From: Clostridia bacterium
GTDB taxonomy: Bacteria > Bacillota > Clostridia > Oscillospirales > CAG-272
NCBI GenBank assembly: GCA_900768535.1
Contig: CAAGDE010000001.1
Location: 1-64,000 of the forward strand
Reading direction: 5' to 3'
DNA: 64,000 nucleotides
Every line of letters begins with the position of its first letter. The first letter of the stretch is position 1. The notes beneath the pieces were generated by a model. It saw only the letters and a program-made list of their open reading frames with translations, was not told the DNA's origin and made no database searches. This document shows, in pieces, positions 24,301 to 32,678 of the stretch. The position numbers were made by a program, and so were the translations under genes.

Positions 24301-25161
24301 GCAACAAAGGAGGTTCACGGCGAATATCAGCCCTACGAATTCAACATTGACACCACCACCGCAATGGCGATGAACCTGACTGCTCTGCCGGATGAAACCG
24401 GTATCCGTCTGACGTGGAATCAGGACGACTACGCAACGCTGATGGGCTACAACCTCTACCGTTGCGACACGAAGAACGGCAACTATGTGCGCATCAATCC
24501 CTCGGTTCTGCTGGCAAGCGAGGAGAGCTTCCTTGACACCAACGCCGAGCCGGGCAAGACCTACTGGTACACCTTTACCGTGGTGCTCTCCGACTTCAGC
24601 GAAACCGCGCCCGCCGGCAGAGTGTCGGCAACCGCGTTGGATACTCTGGCGCCCTCGCTTTACCACACGCCGGTCAATCAGGGGTACCTGGGCAACAACC
24701 TGGTCATTTCCTGCACGGCAAGCGACAATGTTTCCGTTTCTGCGGTGACGCTGTTCTTCCGCGCCAAGGGAACGACCGAATGGACGGCGCGCACCATGTC
24801 CCGCGTCAACGACAAATACAGCGCCACGGTGTTCGGCAGTGAGCTGACCGCCGACGGGCTGGAATACTACATCCTCGCCAGCGACGGCAGAAACAACGTT
24901 GCAAAGGGGAGCGAGGAAGCCCCGTATCAGGTGGTCGTCAAGGATGCATCCCTCATCTCCCGCCTGGGTGATGTGGACGGGGACGGCGTCATTTCCGCCA
25001 AGGACGCGCTGATGATTCTGCAGCACATCGGCGGCGAGGTTCTGCTGACGGACGACCAGTTCCGCCGCGCCGACCTCAACAGCGACGGGGAACTCTCCGC
25101 CGTGGAAGCGCTCCGCATCCTGCAATTCATCAACGGTAAGGTCACAAGCCTTGCCATGTGA
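21337..25161 (+). CDS. Multidomain subtilisin-like protease lipoprotein with C-terminal dockerin
   Basis: 1274 residues. A lipoprotein signal (lipobox LGSC near residue 22) is followed by a propeptide-like segment (about 60-150) and a peptidase S8 domain with the full triad: Asp187 in AVIDTGVD, His242 in GHGTHVAG and Ser412 in NGTSMAAP. After it come a CARDB/Ig-like region, a beta-helix-like stretch (about 620-870), an Ig/FN3 pair (about 920-1200; LRLTW-type strands) and a dockerin-like end (1210-1274) with two calcium loops, DVDGDGVISAKDA and DLNSDGELSAVEA. DNA for residues about 669-864 is far richer in A and T than the flanks. It acts outside the cell. AGGAGGAAA precedes the ATG; the TTG at 21271 is inside the -35 box and is rejected as a start. 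Confidence 0.9.
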   Translation: MLKQTKWLAVLLAAVLMLGSCAQVGGAVLAARVGMPAGAGEVAAQPETAPGLSASAADEPAGEYREGTVLVKYDGEMTDHILDQLGLVSAERLWSGSEWYTVTVGETRNTRETVAYLRELGCFAQVDYDYIMKGDGEVTSVDVSSNPEYTKQEGYLDTLGVGKAWNYIRSLGKHPGGSADVVVAVIDTGVDYSHPDLQNNIWINSGEIPGNGIDDDGNGYVDDVYGWNFVGGNNDPMDDNGHGTHVAGIVAMENNAVGGVGVAYNSKVMVLKAGNSSGYFNNSDIAEAIQYAYMNGASVINMSFGGSMISLAVEEALQMAYTSCVLVAAAGNAGLCNQPGCPVHFNARASYPAALPYVIGVMSCDATGTVESGFSNFDHYPFNSVEYEIYAPGEGICSTWPGNRYATLNGTSMAAPTVSGIVALLRTVYADREKYSTKFIQSQLINTTEFCADALHALTDSPKPSVKLYDCRIDDSTDISPKNNGNGVMDAGETVRLYVSLQNRGGVASNVQVTLDTLRMSGQSDPYFTLLKDRVVLSDIGTYSVREAEGEQYFEIEIHADCPNDYLTDFNLHFTYSNGMIATDETVFSGEGTARFNVSSGYHLPAVINEDTVFEATQRYIVGEDVVIPEGVTVTFKEGCEIQFYDDREYYNSPQFIVYGTLNLLGTKEKMVTVKPSEKYAAFGCPMMAKSGGIIRIDYAEIVNYLFSSSVCDFYKTNIDISNSILRRVADEEDYFPHNRLFSKGAIVYGYTYNSSWSFTANSITSSKIECADYGVEFHINEACNNYFLVASDLCGLKISRKFAGNIVRSFNKTDDSKCSSSIGGTVIDNYFVSYDDSDPNTLLQLNISNATTFENNTFSAGYQKYASQVIENYIGSDGKPKYDLTGSCSDISALYPHITDVAIFNKGKEQVTTIGKEPITVRVTFNRAMDTTKTVYATFGTRDPYGDYRIDGKFVSDTVWEGTYTLKAYIENGLQKLIVHGACAAEDATKEVHGEYQPYEFNIDTTTAMAMNLTALPDETGIRLTWNQDDYATLMGYNLYRCDTKNGNYVRINPSVLLASEESFLDTNAEPGKTYWYTFTVVLSDFSETAPAGRVSATALDTLAPSLYHTPVNQGYLGNNLVISCTASDNVSVSAVTLFFRAKGTTEWTARTMSRVNDKYSATVFGSELTADGLEYYILASDGRNNVAKGSEEAPYQVVVKDASLISRLGDVDGDGVISAKDALMILQHIGGEVLLTDDQFRRADLNSDGELSAVEALRILQFINGKVTSLAM

Positions 25162-25172
25162 GGGACGGACGT

Positions 25173-27536
25173 ATGCAACGCAAACACAACCGGGTGTTGT
25201 CCCGCCTGACTGCCATCGTCTGCGCGCTCTGCCTGTGCCTGCTCTCCCTGCCGGCTTTTGCCGAGGGGGAGAGCGGACGGCGGATCACCGTATCCACCGC
25301 GCAGACCGTCCGGCAGGGGAGCGGCAGCTACTGTACGGTCTCCGTCGATTCGCTGGGCACGCTCGCCTCGCTGGAGCTGACGGTCCATTTTGACCCCGCC
25401 ACCGTGCAGGTGAGCGAGGGAAACCTCTATAACGAAGCCACTGCCTGCAGGCTCTATGACTCCCACGTCACGGACGGCGAAATCCGCCTGACCTACCTGT
25501 TTGACGGAAACGGGGCAGAAGGCGCGCAGAATCTCTTTTCCTTCTTCTATTCCGTCCCGGCAGACGCCCCGGTGGGCATGACCGGCTTTGACGTGACGGT
25601 CGGCGAGGCGCTGGACGGCTCCCTGAATGCCCTGCCGGTCTCCGGCTCGCGCTGCAGCTTTGCGGTGGAAGCCTATGTGGCGCCGGACGTGACTTATCTG
25701 TACGATTACGGCGCGGTCACCACGTCCGTCCGGCAGGAATTCACCCTGCGCTACGAGCTGGCGGACGCGAATGTGGTGTCCGGCTCCGCAGTGTTGGGGT
25801 ATGACCCGGAATTGTTCGAGCCGGTGACGGTGACGTGCGGCGGTCTGCTGGAAGGCAAGCTGACCGACATCAACCAATCGCTTGCAGGGTCGGTCTACCT
25901 CTCCTTTGCCGGCACCGCCTGCAACGGGAGCAATGATCTATTGTCCGTCACCTTCCGCACGCGCCGCAACCGCGCGGAGACGGCAGACCTGACGATGACG
26001 GTCAAAGAGCTGTTCCGGCTGAACGGAGCCGCCGTGACCTGCCCGCCGCTGACCACGCGCGTGACCGTGGCGCATGACCCGGATTACGCTGAGGACGCGC
26101 CCGCCATGCAGCTTCACGCCGCCTATTCCGAGGCTGACCGACAGCTGACCGCGCGGATTGCGCTGGATGCGGAGTCCCACCTCGGCGCGGGCGATTTTGT
26201 CCTGCGGTTTGACCCGGAGCGGCTGGTTTTCCTGCGCGCCGGGCAGAAGCTGAAAGCGGATTTCCTCATTATCAACGATAAAAACGCCGCGGCGGGCGAG
26301 GTGAAATTCTCGGTGTTGTCCACGTCGGATCTTGTGGCGGCGGGGGACGTGCTGGAGGTGGTTTTCTCCGTCCCGCACGCCTGCGAAACGCTTCCCGCCA
26401 TCCCGCTGACCCTTGAAGGAAAGAATCTTTCCGATTCGCTGACCAAACCGATTCTCCTGAACTTCATCGGTACCGAGGCAAAGCTCACCGGGCACACGCC
26501 GGGCGCCCCGGTCACCGACCCGAACGGCGATTATCGCTACACGTCCTGCACCGAATGCGGCGCCGAGACCGCGCGGGAGTGGCTCTGCGAGGAGGCGCTG
26601 GCGTTTGCGGCGCACTTCTGCTCCTTCCACAACAATCTGACGCTCAATTACTATCTGGACGCATCGGTGGCTGCGCAGTACGGCAATCTCCGCCTGGTGC
26701 TGGAGCAGGACGTCTGGAGTCGTGACGGCACCAAAACGGTTGCACACACCGAGCTGACCGGCGTCCCGGTCGAACGGAGCGGAGTGCAGTACCTGAAATT
26801 CAGCTTTTCCGGCATCGCCGCTGCACAGCTGAGCAGTGACATCCGTGCAAGACTGTATGCCGAAAAGGACGGCGCGGAGTGCCACGGGCGGCTGGACACC
26901 TACAATCTGAAGACCTATGCCTACAATCGTTTGGAGGCAAGCGAGGACACGGCATTCCGCACGCTGATGGTGAATCTTCTCAACTATTGCACGGCGGCAC
27001 AGGTATATTTCGGCATCCGCACCGATGCACCCGTCAACGCGGAGCTGACCGAGGAGCAACGCGCGCCGGCAAGCGGAACCCCGACCGTTTCGGGCATTGC
27101 CGGGCTGACCGAACAGGACGGTGCCGCGGCGGAATTCGTCGGGCATTCGGTCCTGTTCAACAGCAACGTTGTGCTGAAATCCTACTTCCGGCTGGATGGC
27201 GTGGAGGACAAAAGCAACGTCACTCTGCGCGTAAAGGTCGCGGACGCGGACGGAACGACCGTTTACACGCTGCCGTTTGATGCGTTCGGCTATGACCCGG
27301 AAACCGGAAGGTACAACGCCAAGCTGGACACGCTTGCGGCACCGCAGTTCCGGAGCAGACTGGAGCTGACGGTCATGAACGGCGAAACCGCAATCAGCGG
27401 AACCTATACGTACAGCATCGAAACCTATGTGGCAAACCGGCTGTCCGGCTCGACCGACGGAAATTTCCGCGCACTGCTGGTCGCCATGATGCAGTATTCC
27501 GACGCCGCGCGTGCTTATCTTGGGAAAGGAAACTGA
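25173..27536 (+). CDS. Secreted protein with tandem cohesin-like domains
   Basis: 787 residues with a Sec signal (cleavage after LPAFA, about residue 30). Three related beta-sandwich modules follow (about 30-170, 175-300 and 305-430); the first, with LTVHFDPATVQVSEGNLY, reads like a cohesin of dockerin-binding scaffolds. A cysteine pair motif (CTECGAET) and two copies of an alpha/beta unit ending FRTLMVNLLNYCTAAQVYFG and FRALLVAMMQYSDAARAYLG complete it. No sortase motif, SLH domain or C-terminal membrane segment is visible. The gene starts 11 bp after the dockerin-bearing subtilase, so the two products may bind each other outside the cell, which is an inference. Confidence 0.75.
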   Translation: MQRKHNRVLSRLTAIVCALCLCLLSLPAFAEGESGRRITVSTAQTVRQGSGSYCTVSVDSLGTLASLELTVHFDPATVQVSEGNLYNEATACRLYDSHVTDGEIRLTYLFDGNGAEGAQNLFSFFYSVPADAPVGMTGFDVTVGEALDGSLNALPVSGSRCSFAVEAYVAPDVTYLYDYGAVTTSVRQEFTLRYELADANVVSGSAVLGYDPELFEPVTVTCGGLLEGKLTDINQSLAGSVYLSFAGTACNGSNDLLSVTFRTRRNRAETADLTMTVKELFRLNGAAVTCPPLTTRVTVAHDPDYAEDAPAMQLHAAYSEADRQLTARIALDAESHLGAGDFVLRFDPERLVFLRAGQKLKADFLIINDKNAAAGEVKFSVLSTSDLVAAGDVLEVVFSVPHACETLPAIPLTLEGKNLSDSLTKPILLNFIGTEAKLTGHTPGAPVTDPNGDYRYTSCTECGAETAREWLCEEALAFAAHFCSFHNNLTLNYYLDASVAAQYGNLRLVLEQDVWSRDGTKTVAHTELTGVPVERSGVQYLKFSFSGIAAAQLSSDIRARLYAEKDGAECHGRLDTYNLKTYAYNRLEASEDTAFRTLMVNLLNYCTAAQVYFGIRTDAPVNAELTEEQRAPASGTPTVSGIAGLTEQDGAAAEFVGHSVLFNSNVVLKSYFRLDGVEDKSNVTLRVKVADADGTTVYTLPFDAFGYDPETGRYNAKLDTLAAPQFRSRLELTVMNGETAISGTYTYSIETYVANRLSGSTDGNFRALLVAMMQYSDAARAYLGKGN

Positions 27537-27537
27537 T

Positions 27538-27648
27538 ATGAAACAGATCTATCAAACACCCGCCGCACTGTTGCCGGCAGGGGAAGATCTCATCCGAACC
27601 AGCGATCCGTATGAAGGAGAACTGGATCCGGCGAACCTGAACAAATGA
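27538..27648 (+). CDS. Small peptide B (36 aa), same family as peptides A and C
   Basis: A 36-residue ORF beginning one base after the cohesin gene's stop, preceded by GGGAAAGGAAA. It opens MKQIYQTPAALLPAGEDLIR and continues TSDPYEGE. The MK, Tyr-x-Thr-Pro-x-Ala, Glu-Asp-Leu and Thr-Ser positions align with peptide C and, more loosely, peptide A. A terminator follows at 27664, so it is the last gene of its transcript. Function unknown. Confidence 0.7.
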   Translation: MKQIYQTPAALLPAGEDLIRTSDPYEGELDPANLNK

Positions 27649-27663
27649 CAGGAAATACCCAAA

Positions 27664-27698
27664 GGAGCGGCAGACAGATTTCTGTCGCTCCCGTTTTT
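27664..27698 (+). terminator. Intrinsic terminator after peptide B
   Basis: GGAGCGGCAGA (27664-27674) pairs with TCTGTCGCTCC (27681-27691) with one G-T pair, followed by CGTTTTTG. Confidence 0.85.
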
Positions 27699-27740
27699 GT
27701 GTTCGGTTGTTTGAATATTCCGCTACGGAAAAAGAACGGC

Positions 27741-27769
27741 TTGACAAATCCGGAAAAACATGATATAAT
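27741..27769 (+). promoter_or_regulatory. Promoter of the second MFS gene
   Basis: TTGACA (27741-27746) and TATAAT (27764-27769), 17 bases apart, 40 bases before the ATG at 27810. Confidence 0.85.
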
Positions 27770-27809
27770 ATCTCTTGTTTTAACGGACAGATCAACGCGG
27801 GAGTCGGAT

Positions 27810-29039
27810 ATGAAGCACAAACAGAACACACAAAAAAACTCAGCAGGCGGGAAGGCGGTTCTGATCGGCGTCGTTTTCTGCCTTTCCTATCTTGCAAGCT
27901 ACTACATCCGGAAGCTGCTGGGGCTTTCGAGAACGGACATCATCGATGAAAAGCTCTTCTCCAAGCTGGAGCTCGACAGCTTTCAGTCGCTTTACATGGT
28001 CTTTTATGCGGCAGGACAGCTGATCAACGGGATCATCGGCGATTTTTTGCCGCCGCGCCGCATGATTGCGCTCGGCTTTGTCCTGTCCGGCGTTTCGATG
28101 ATTGTTTTCCCGCTCACGGGGAACTACTGGCTCTCGCTTTTCTGCTTTGCCGTCTTCGGCTACGGGCTTTCCATGCTCCGCGGACCGATGATGAAGCTGA
28201 TTGCGGAAAACACCGACCCCGGGCAGGCAAGAATCATCTGCACCTTCTTTAACTTTTCCTGCTATTTCGGGGTGTTCATCGCCTCCGTGTTCGTTTCGCT
28301 CTTTGCCTGGAGGATTTCGTTTCTTGTGTCGGGAGGCATCACGCTGGCGGTGGCGGTTGCCATTTGGCTGTTCATCCGCAGGATGGAGAACAGCGGACAC
28401 TTCCGGACCGGGCAGGCTGACGCGGCGCGGCAACCGATGACCTGGGGGGAGATTCTGAAGATTTTCCGGCTTCCGAGCTTTGTCTATTTCCTTCTCATCG
28501 GCGGACTGATCGAAACGGCAAATACCACCATCAACTATTGGATTCCCTCCTTTGTCCAGGGCTATCTGGGGCAGTCCGCGGAGTTTTCCAATGTGGTTGC
28601 TTCGGTGATTTCGGTTGTGATTGCGAGCTGCTCCTTTGTGGCACTGTTTCTGTATCACGTCAGCCGGAGGAGGACAAAGCCGGTGATTCTCGGGCTGTTT
28701 TTGCTGTCTGGACTGGCGTTCCTCACGGTTCTGCTGTCGGACTCCCTGTGGGGGAGCCTGATCGGACTGCTTCTGGCGCTCCTGTTCATCGGATGCGTCT
28801 CCTCGCTGATGTGGTCGATCTATATCCCAAGCCTTGCAAGGACGGGAAAGGTCTCGGGGGCAAACGGTGTGCTGGATTGCTTCGGGTATCTGTTTGCATC
28901 GGGGGCGAACGTGCTGTTCTCGTTTTTGGCGGGGGATCCGGAGGCGCCGACCTGGAACCGGCTGATCCTTGCATGGATCGGGATTTCGGTGATCGGCATC
29001 CTGCTCACGGTCTTCCGGCGCGAGCCGAAGGCGGAGTAG
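27810..29039 (+). CDS. MFS transporter, organophosphate-antiporter-like
   Basis: A 409-residue integral membrane protein with about 12 hydrophobic helices. SYLASYYIRKLLG in helix 1 and FGYGLSMLRGPMMKLIAE near residue 120 resemble the GlpT/UhpT antiporter branch and the transporter at 13370. It has its own promoter and stands alone. The ribosome site before ATG 27810 is weak (CGGGAGTCGG). Downstream it faces the minus-strand phosphoesterase operon ending at 29197, so a phosphorylated product of those enzymes is one possible substrate. The sequence does not prove it. Confidence 0.82.
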   Translation: MKHKQNTQKNSAGGKAVLIGVVFCLSYLASYYIRKLLGLSRTDIIDEKLFSKLELDSFQSLYMVFYAAGQLINGIIGDFLPPRRMIALGFVLSGVSMIVFPLTGNYWLSLFCFAVFGYGLSMLRGPMMKLIAENTDPGQARIICTFFNFSCYFGVFIASVFVSLFAWRISFLVSGGITLAVAVAIWLFIRRMENSGHFRTGQADAARQPMTWGEILKIFRLPSFVYFLLIGGLIETANTTINYWIPSFVQGYLGQSAEFSNVVASVISVVIASCSFVALFLYHVSRRRTKPVILGLFLLSGLAFLTVLLSDSLWGSLIGLLLALLFIGCVSSLMWSIYIPSLARTGKVSGANGVLDCFGYLFASGANVLFSFLAGDPEAPTWNRLILAWIGISVIGILLTVFRREPKAE

Positions 29040-29155
29040 GGAACCGCCGGGAATTCTGCAGAACGGGGGAAATCAAACACCGCTACGAGCGCATCAAGCG
29101 GATCGGGGATCTGTCAAAAGCGGCGGAATGAAGCGCACTGCAGATTGACCGACAG

Positions 29156-29191
29156 ACCGGCGCCTGTTACACGATTGTAACAGGCGCCGGT
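29156..29191. repeat. Dispersed palindromic hairpin, copy 3 of 3
   Basis: ACCGGCGCCTGTTAC (29156-29170) and GTAACAGGCGCCGGT (29177-29191) form a perfect 15-bp stem with a 6-base loop. It lies in the 157-base gap between two convergent genes, five bases past the end of the phosphoesterase gene, and could terminate both. Confidence 0.88.
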
Positions 29192-29196
29192 TGTAT

Positions 29197-30171
29197 TTAC
29201 CGTGCGTAATCTGCAACGGCGAGGATGGGGTTGTGGTCGGAGGGGTTCTGAATTTCGGGTGATTGCTTGACAAAAAAGCGGGTTGCGGTGAACGCGCCTG
29301 GGGTGACGAGGATATAGTCAAACGAGAAGTCCGCGCCTGCCCAGCTGCCGGACCAGTCGGTTTGCTCCGCGAGGTCCCGGATGTCGGTCAGCAGTCCGCT
29401 TTCCAGCAGCTCCGTGATGCCGCCGAGCCGGTACTCCTCCGGCTTCGAGTCACGGATTCCGTTGAGGTCGCCCATCAGCACAACCGCCGAGCCCGCCGGA
29501 ATCTCCTCGCGCATCAGCCGGATCAGATGTCCTGCCTGTGCGATCCGCGCCCGGTTGCGCTCCGGGAAGATTTCCTTATTATTGGAGTTATTCTCCAGGT
29601 GTGTTCCGATGACCGTCAGTGTCCTGCCCGTAAGTCGGTCACGCAGCTCCGCAAAGGTTGCAAACCGGTAGTGGTGGCTTTCGGGTACCTTGGAATATTT
29701 GGTTGGCGTATCGGTCAGGCAGTAGGTGTAGGTACTGACCGATTCAAAACGCTCGCGGCGGTAGAGGATTGCATTTCCGGTTGCGTATTTTCCGCCAAAG
29801 ACGGTGCTGACCCAGCCGTAGGTTTCTGCCAGCTCCGGATGTTCTTCCCAGAGCTGATCGGTGCTTTCGTTGAGGACGGTGAGATCCGCGTTCAGCTTGT
29901 TCAGCACGCGGAGTACACTCTGATCGTGTGCGGTATTGCCTTCCTCATAGCCGTGGATGTTCCACGAAAGCAGACGGATTGCGGTGCTCGGTGCGATCGG
30001 TTCGTTTGTTTGCTGCATGGTGGTTTGGTTCTCCTTTTCGGTGGCGGTGTCGGTTCCGGTCTGCTCCTCCCCGGCGGGTGTGGAATTGCACGCGCCGAGG
30101 GTGAAACCGAGGAGCAGGAGCAGGAGCGGAAAGAGACACAATCCCCGCTTTTTCTTCTTTGTTTTCATCAT
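29197..30171 (-). CDS. Lipoprotein of the endonuclease/exonuclease/phosphatase (EEP) fold
   Basis: 324 residues: a lipoprotein signal (lipobox LGAC near residue 28), a Thr/Glu-rich linker and one EEP domain. The catalytic set is complete: Asn in LLSWNIHG, Glu in LNESTD, His in GTHLENN, Asp and Asn in MGDLNG, Asp in SFDYIL and the terminal SDH. The fold includes DNase I, sphingomyelinases and inositol-polyphosphate phosphatases; surface attachment points to a phosphoester in the environment. It is the last gene of a minus-strand unit, 10 bp after the gene at 30182, which also carries an EEP domain. Confidence 0.85.
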   Translation of the reverse strand: MMKTKKKKRGLCLFPLLLLLLGFTLGACNSTPAGEEQTGTDTATEKENQTTMQQTNEPIAPSTAIRLLSWNIHGYEEGNTAHDQSVLRVLNKLNADLTVLNESTDQLWEEHPELAETYGWVSTVFGGKYATGNAILYRRERFESVSTYTYCLTDTPTKYSKVPESHHYRFATFAELRDRLTGRTLTVIGTHLENNSNNKEIFPERNRARIAQAGHLIRLMREEIPAGSAVVLMGDLNGIRDSKPEEYRLGGITELLESGLLTDIRDLAEQTDWSGSWAGADFSFDYILVTPGAFTATRFFVKQSPEIQNPSDHNPILAVADYAR

Positions 30172-30181
30172 GGTTTTTCGG

Positions 30182-32386
30182 TCAGTCGGGAAGGATGGTA
30201 ACGGCTCCGGTCAGCGCGTAATGATCGCTGGGGAGGATGTCGCGGAAGGTTTCCGTCACGATGTCCATCTGCGAGATATAGAAGGTTCCGGTGCCGGCAA
30301 AGATATAATCGAGGAAGACCTTCTTTCCTTCGTAGCCGTGGTGCGTGCCCTGATTGAATGCGGGCGCGGAATCGGCTTCATAGCGGATGTCGGATGCCAC
30401 GGACGTCAGTGCGGTGTAGGCGGGGGAGTTCGCCTTGTCATTGAAGTCCCCGACGATGAAGAAGGGCAGGGTATGATCGAACATCGCATCGGAGGCAATC
30501 AGCTCCGCGAGCTTTTCCGCCTGCTTCCGGCGCAGGGTGCTTCCCACGGATTCCAGCTCCGCAACCTGCCCCTTGTAGGAGAAGTGCGTGTCGCAGAATG
30601 CAAAGCGGTTGCCGGTTTTTTTTTCGGAAAGCACCGCATAGACTGCTTTGCGGGGATAGAAGGACGCTCCCTGCCGGTTGGCTTCAACGGCTTCTTCAAA
30701 CAGGGAATTCGGTGTGTCCGGGGTGTCGGACAGCCATTTCGTGCCCGATGCGACCAAATCAAACCGATCCTTGCGCCACAGAATGAACAGTCCCTCCTCT
30801 CCGTTCTCTCCCACAGGGGACCCGGTGAGTTCGTAATGCTTCATCAGTTCCCCGTTTGCGCGATACATGGCAAGAATCCGATCCGATACCTCCTGCAATC
30901 CGATCACATCTGGCATCAGCGAGAGGAACATTTCCACGGCGGATGCGGTGCGCACCTCATCGGTCAGGGTGCCGAACTCGCCCGCCTCGTAGCTTGCGGC
31001 ATTCAGGACATTGAACGACATGACATCCAGCGCGGTGATATCCCCGGCAATCTCCCTGCACGCGGCGAGCATTTCCGCATTGGAGCGGGTCTCACCGATG
31101 CCGGCAACCACCTTTGCGGCGGTGCGGCGGCAGCTGGCTTTCTCCGGCTCAGCATAGTAGACAAACGGCGTGTCCTCAATGGTAAAGGTCACATATGCCC
31201 GTGCAATGAAGGTCTTGCCCTCCAGTGCTGCCGAATCGACAAACGCGTGGCTTTGGCGGAGAATGCCGTCCGCATCGGAGACGGTGCGGGGCGCGGCACT
31301 GCGGAGAATGCCTGGCGTTTCCAGCGTCAGTTCGCCGGTGTAGGCGCTGCTCTCCTGCAGGATGACTCCCACCTCTGCTGCACTGGCTTCCGGCACAGCC
31401 TTGAGCGCCGTATAGAAGCGCAGACCCGCGCCGCCGCTCCAGCGTACCGCACTGCCTGTTACGGAGAGAGGACGGAGGATCTGCAGGGCTTCGTCGGCGG
31501 GCATGAGCGTTCCGGTTTTGGTGGTCACGCGGAGATTGGTAAACTGCACGTCCCAGCGCTTGTCGGCGGTGGACTGATAATAGAACATGACCGGTGCGTC
31601 CGCCCACTGCGCATACGAGACGGAAACAGGAATGTCATCCACAAAGCTCTCGATTTTGGCGGTATAGGTCTTTCCGTCCACCTCCCAGCTTCCCTTGGTA
31701 CAGCTGACCGACACATAGACCGAGCAGTTCTTCTTCGGCTTGTGTCCGGTCGTCAGCGCGGCGCTCTCAAACGCGGTTTTCTCACCGCCGGCAACGGTCC
31801 AGGTGCTGTAGTCGGAGAGCTTTGTTCCGGTGAAGCCGGTAAAGGTGAAATTGTCGTAGCCGTTGAAATAGGAGACGCCGTCCGTCGTCTTTGACTGATA
31901 GAACAGCGCCAGCCCGAAGGCACCATTGGGGGCGTACTGCCGCTCCAGGTAGGAAACGGTGAACTGATCCAGCCCGGCGAGCACCGATGCGGGAACCACC
32001 GTTAGGAAGCCTTCTCCGGCGTTGGGATTCTTGTCATTGCTCATGCTGAAAACATTCTTTGAGGTCGTCTCGGAGGCATGATTGCCCATGATGTCCAGCT
32101 TTTTGCTCACAACCTCAAACTGTTTGGAGAAGTCGGTCGTGCCGCTTCCGACAACGGTTTGGTCATAGAGGTTGTTCAGCGGGGAAAGACCGTCCCGCTT
32201 TTCCGTGCTGTTCCCGGCGGTCAGATCGGCAAGCTTTTTGCCCGTATGGTCTTCATAGAATAGCTCCGTTTCCGCAGAGGCACTGATGAGCACCTGCTTT
32301 CCCTCTGCGAAAGTGGCGATCGGCAGGGAAAGGAGCATGGCAACCAGCGCAAGGACGGACAGGGCTGACAGAATTCTTTTTTTCAT
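30182..32386 (-). CDS. Secreted LamG-like protein with C-terminal EEP phosphoesterase domain
   Basis: 734 residues with a Sec signal (cleavage near TFAEG, residue 28). Residues about 30-290 form a jelly-roll-like region nearly collinear with the N-terminus of the 35244 protein (shared LADLTAGN, LDNLYDQ/LNNLYDQ-type, FNGYDNF and WDVQFTN motifs). A middle domain (about 310-460) includes GAGLRFYTALKA, then comes an EEP domain (about 465-734) with SFNVLNA, GLQEVSD, DTHFSY, VGDFND, LDYIF and SDH. The combination suggests a glycan- or surface-binding module delivering a phosphoesterase. The AAGGAGAAA ribosome site is at 32391-32400. Confidence 0.8.
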   Translation of the reverse strand: MKKRILSALSVLALVAMLLSLPIATFAEGKQVLISASAETELFYEDHTGKKLADLTAGNSTEKRDGLSPLNNLYDQTVVGSGTTDFSKQFEVVSKKLDIMGNHASETTSKNVFSMSNDKNPNAGEGFLTVVPASVLAGLDQFTVSYLERQYAPNGAFGLALFYQSKTTDGVSYFNGYDNFTFTGFTGTKLSDYSTWTVAGGEKTAFESAALTTGHKPKKNCSVYVSVSCTKGSWEVDGKTYTAKIESFVDDIPVSVSYAQWADAPVMFYYQSTADKRWDVQFTNLRVTTKTGTLMPADEALQILRPLSVTGSAVRWSGGAGLRFYTALKAVPEASAAEVGVILQESSAYTGELTLETPGILRSAAPRTVSDADGILRQSHAFVDSAALEGKTFIARAYVTFTIEDTPFVYYAEPEKASCRRTAAKVVAGIGETRSNAEMLAACREIAGDITALDVMSFNVLNAASYEAGEFGTLTDEVRTASAVEMFLSLMPDVIGLQEVSDRILAMYRANGELMKHYELTGSPVGENGEEGLFILWRKDRFDLVASGTKWLSDTPDTPNSLFEEAVEANRQGASFYPRKAVYAVLSEKKTGNRFAFCDTHFSYKGQVAELESVGSTLRRKQAEKLAELIASDAMFDHTLPFFIVGDFNDKANSPAYTALTSVASDIRYEADSAPAFNQGTHHGYEGKKVFLDYIFAGTGTFYISQMDIVTETFRDILPSDHYALTGAVTILPD

Positions 32387-32399
32387 GACGGTTTCTCCT

Positions 32400-32636
32400 T
32401 TATCGGATCTCCGGCGACCAAAGTCCGCCGTCCGGGTCGGTTACAGGCTCGGTGGGCGCTTCGGTTGCGGGCTGGGTGGGTGTTTCACCGCCCCTTTGCG
32501 TGGCGGCTTCGGTGGGCTGCTCCGTAACGGAAGCGGACGGGGCGGTACCGTCTTCCCGCGGTTTATCTCCCGCGCACGCTGTGAGAAATGTACCAAGCAG
32601 CGTCAGAACAAGGACCAGAATCAGAATTCGTTTCAT
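32400..32636 (-). CDS. Small Thr/Pro-rich lipoprotein
   Basis: 78 residues. The lipoprotein signal (MKRILILVLVL, lipobox LTAC near residue 20) is followed by a low-complexity Glu/Pro/Thr tail ending GGLWSPEIR. The start at 32636 is set by AAGGAG (32641-32646 region); the longer frame from 32678 would add a charged leader before the signal peptide. It resembles the 77-residue lipoprotein at 10654 in layout but not in detail. It lies between GH31 and the LamG-EEP gene. Confidence 0.7.
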   Translation of the reverse strand: MKRILILVLVLTLLGTFLTACAGDKPREDGTAPSASVTEQPTEAATQRGGETPTQPATEAPTEPVTDPDGGLWSPEIR

Positions 32637-32678
32637 ATCGGATTCTCCTTTTCGAATAATGTTCTTCAATTTTTTCAT

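Noticed and set aside
29049..29131. Possible coding remnant (IKHRYERIKRIGDLSKAAE) after the second transporter gene
   Set aside because: It reads like a protein tail, but it is too short and has no start or family match. It was left out for lack of support.
29957..31894. A 645-codon open frame on the plus strand
   Set aside because: It is opposite the LamG-EEP gene, whose catalytic motifs and signal peptide are clear.
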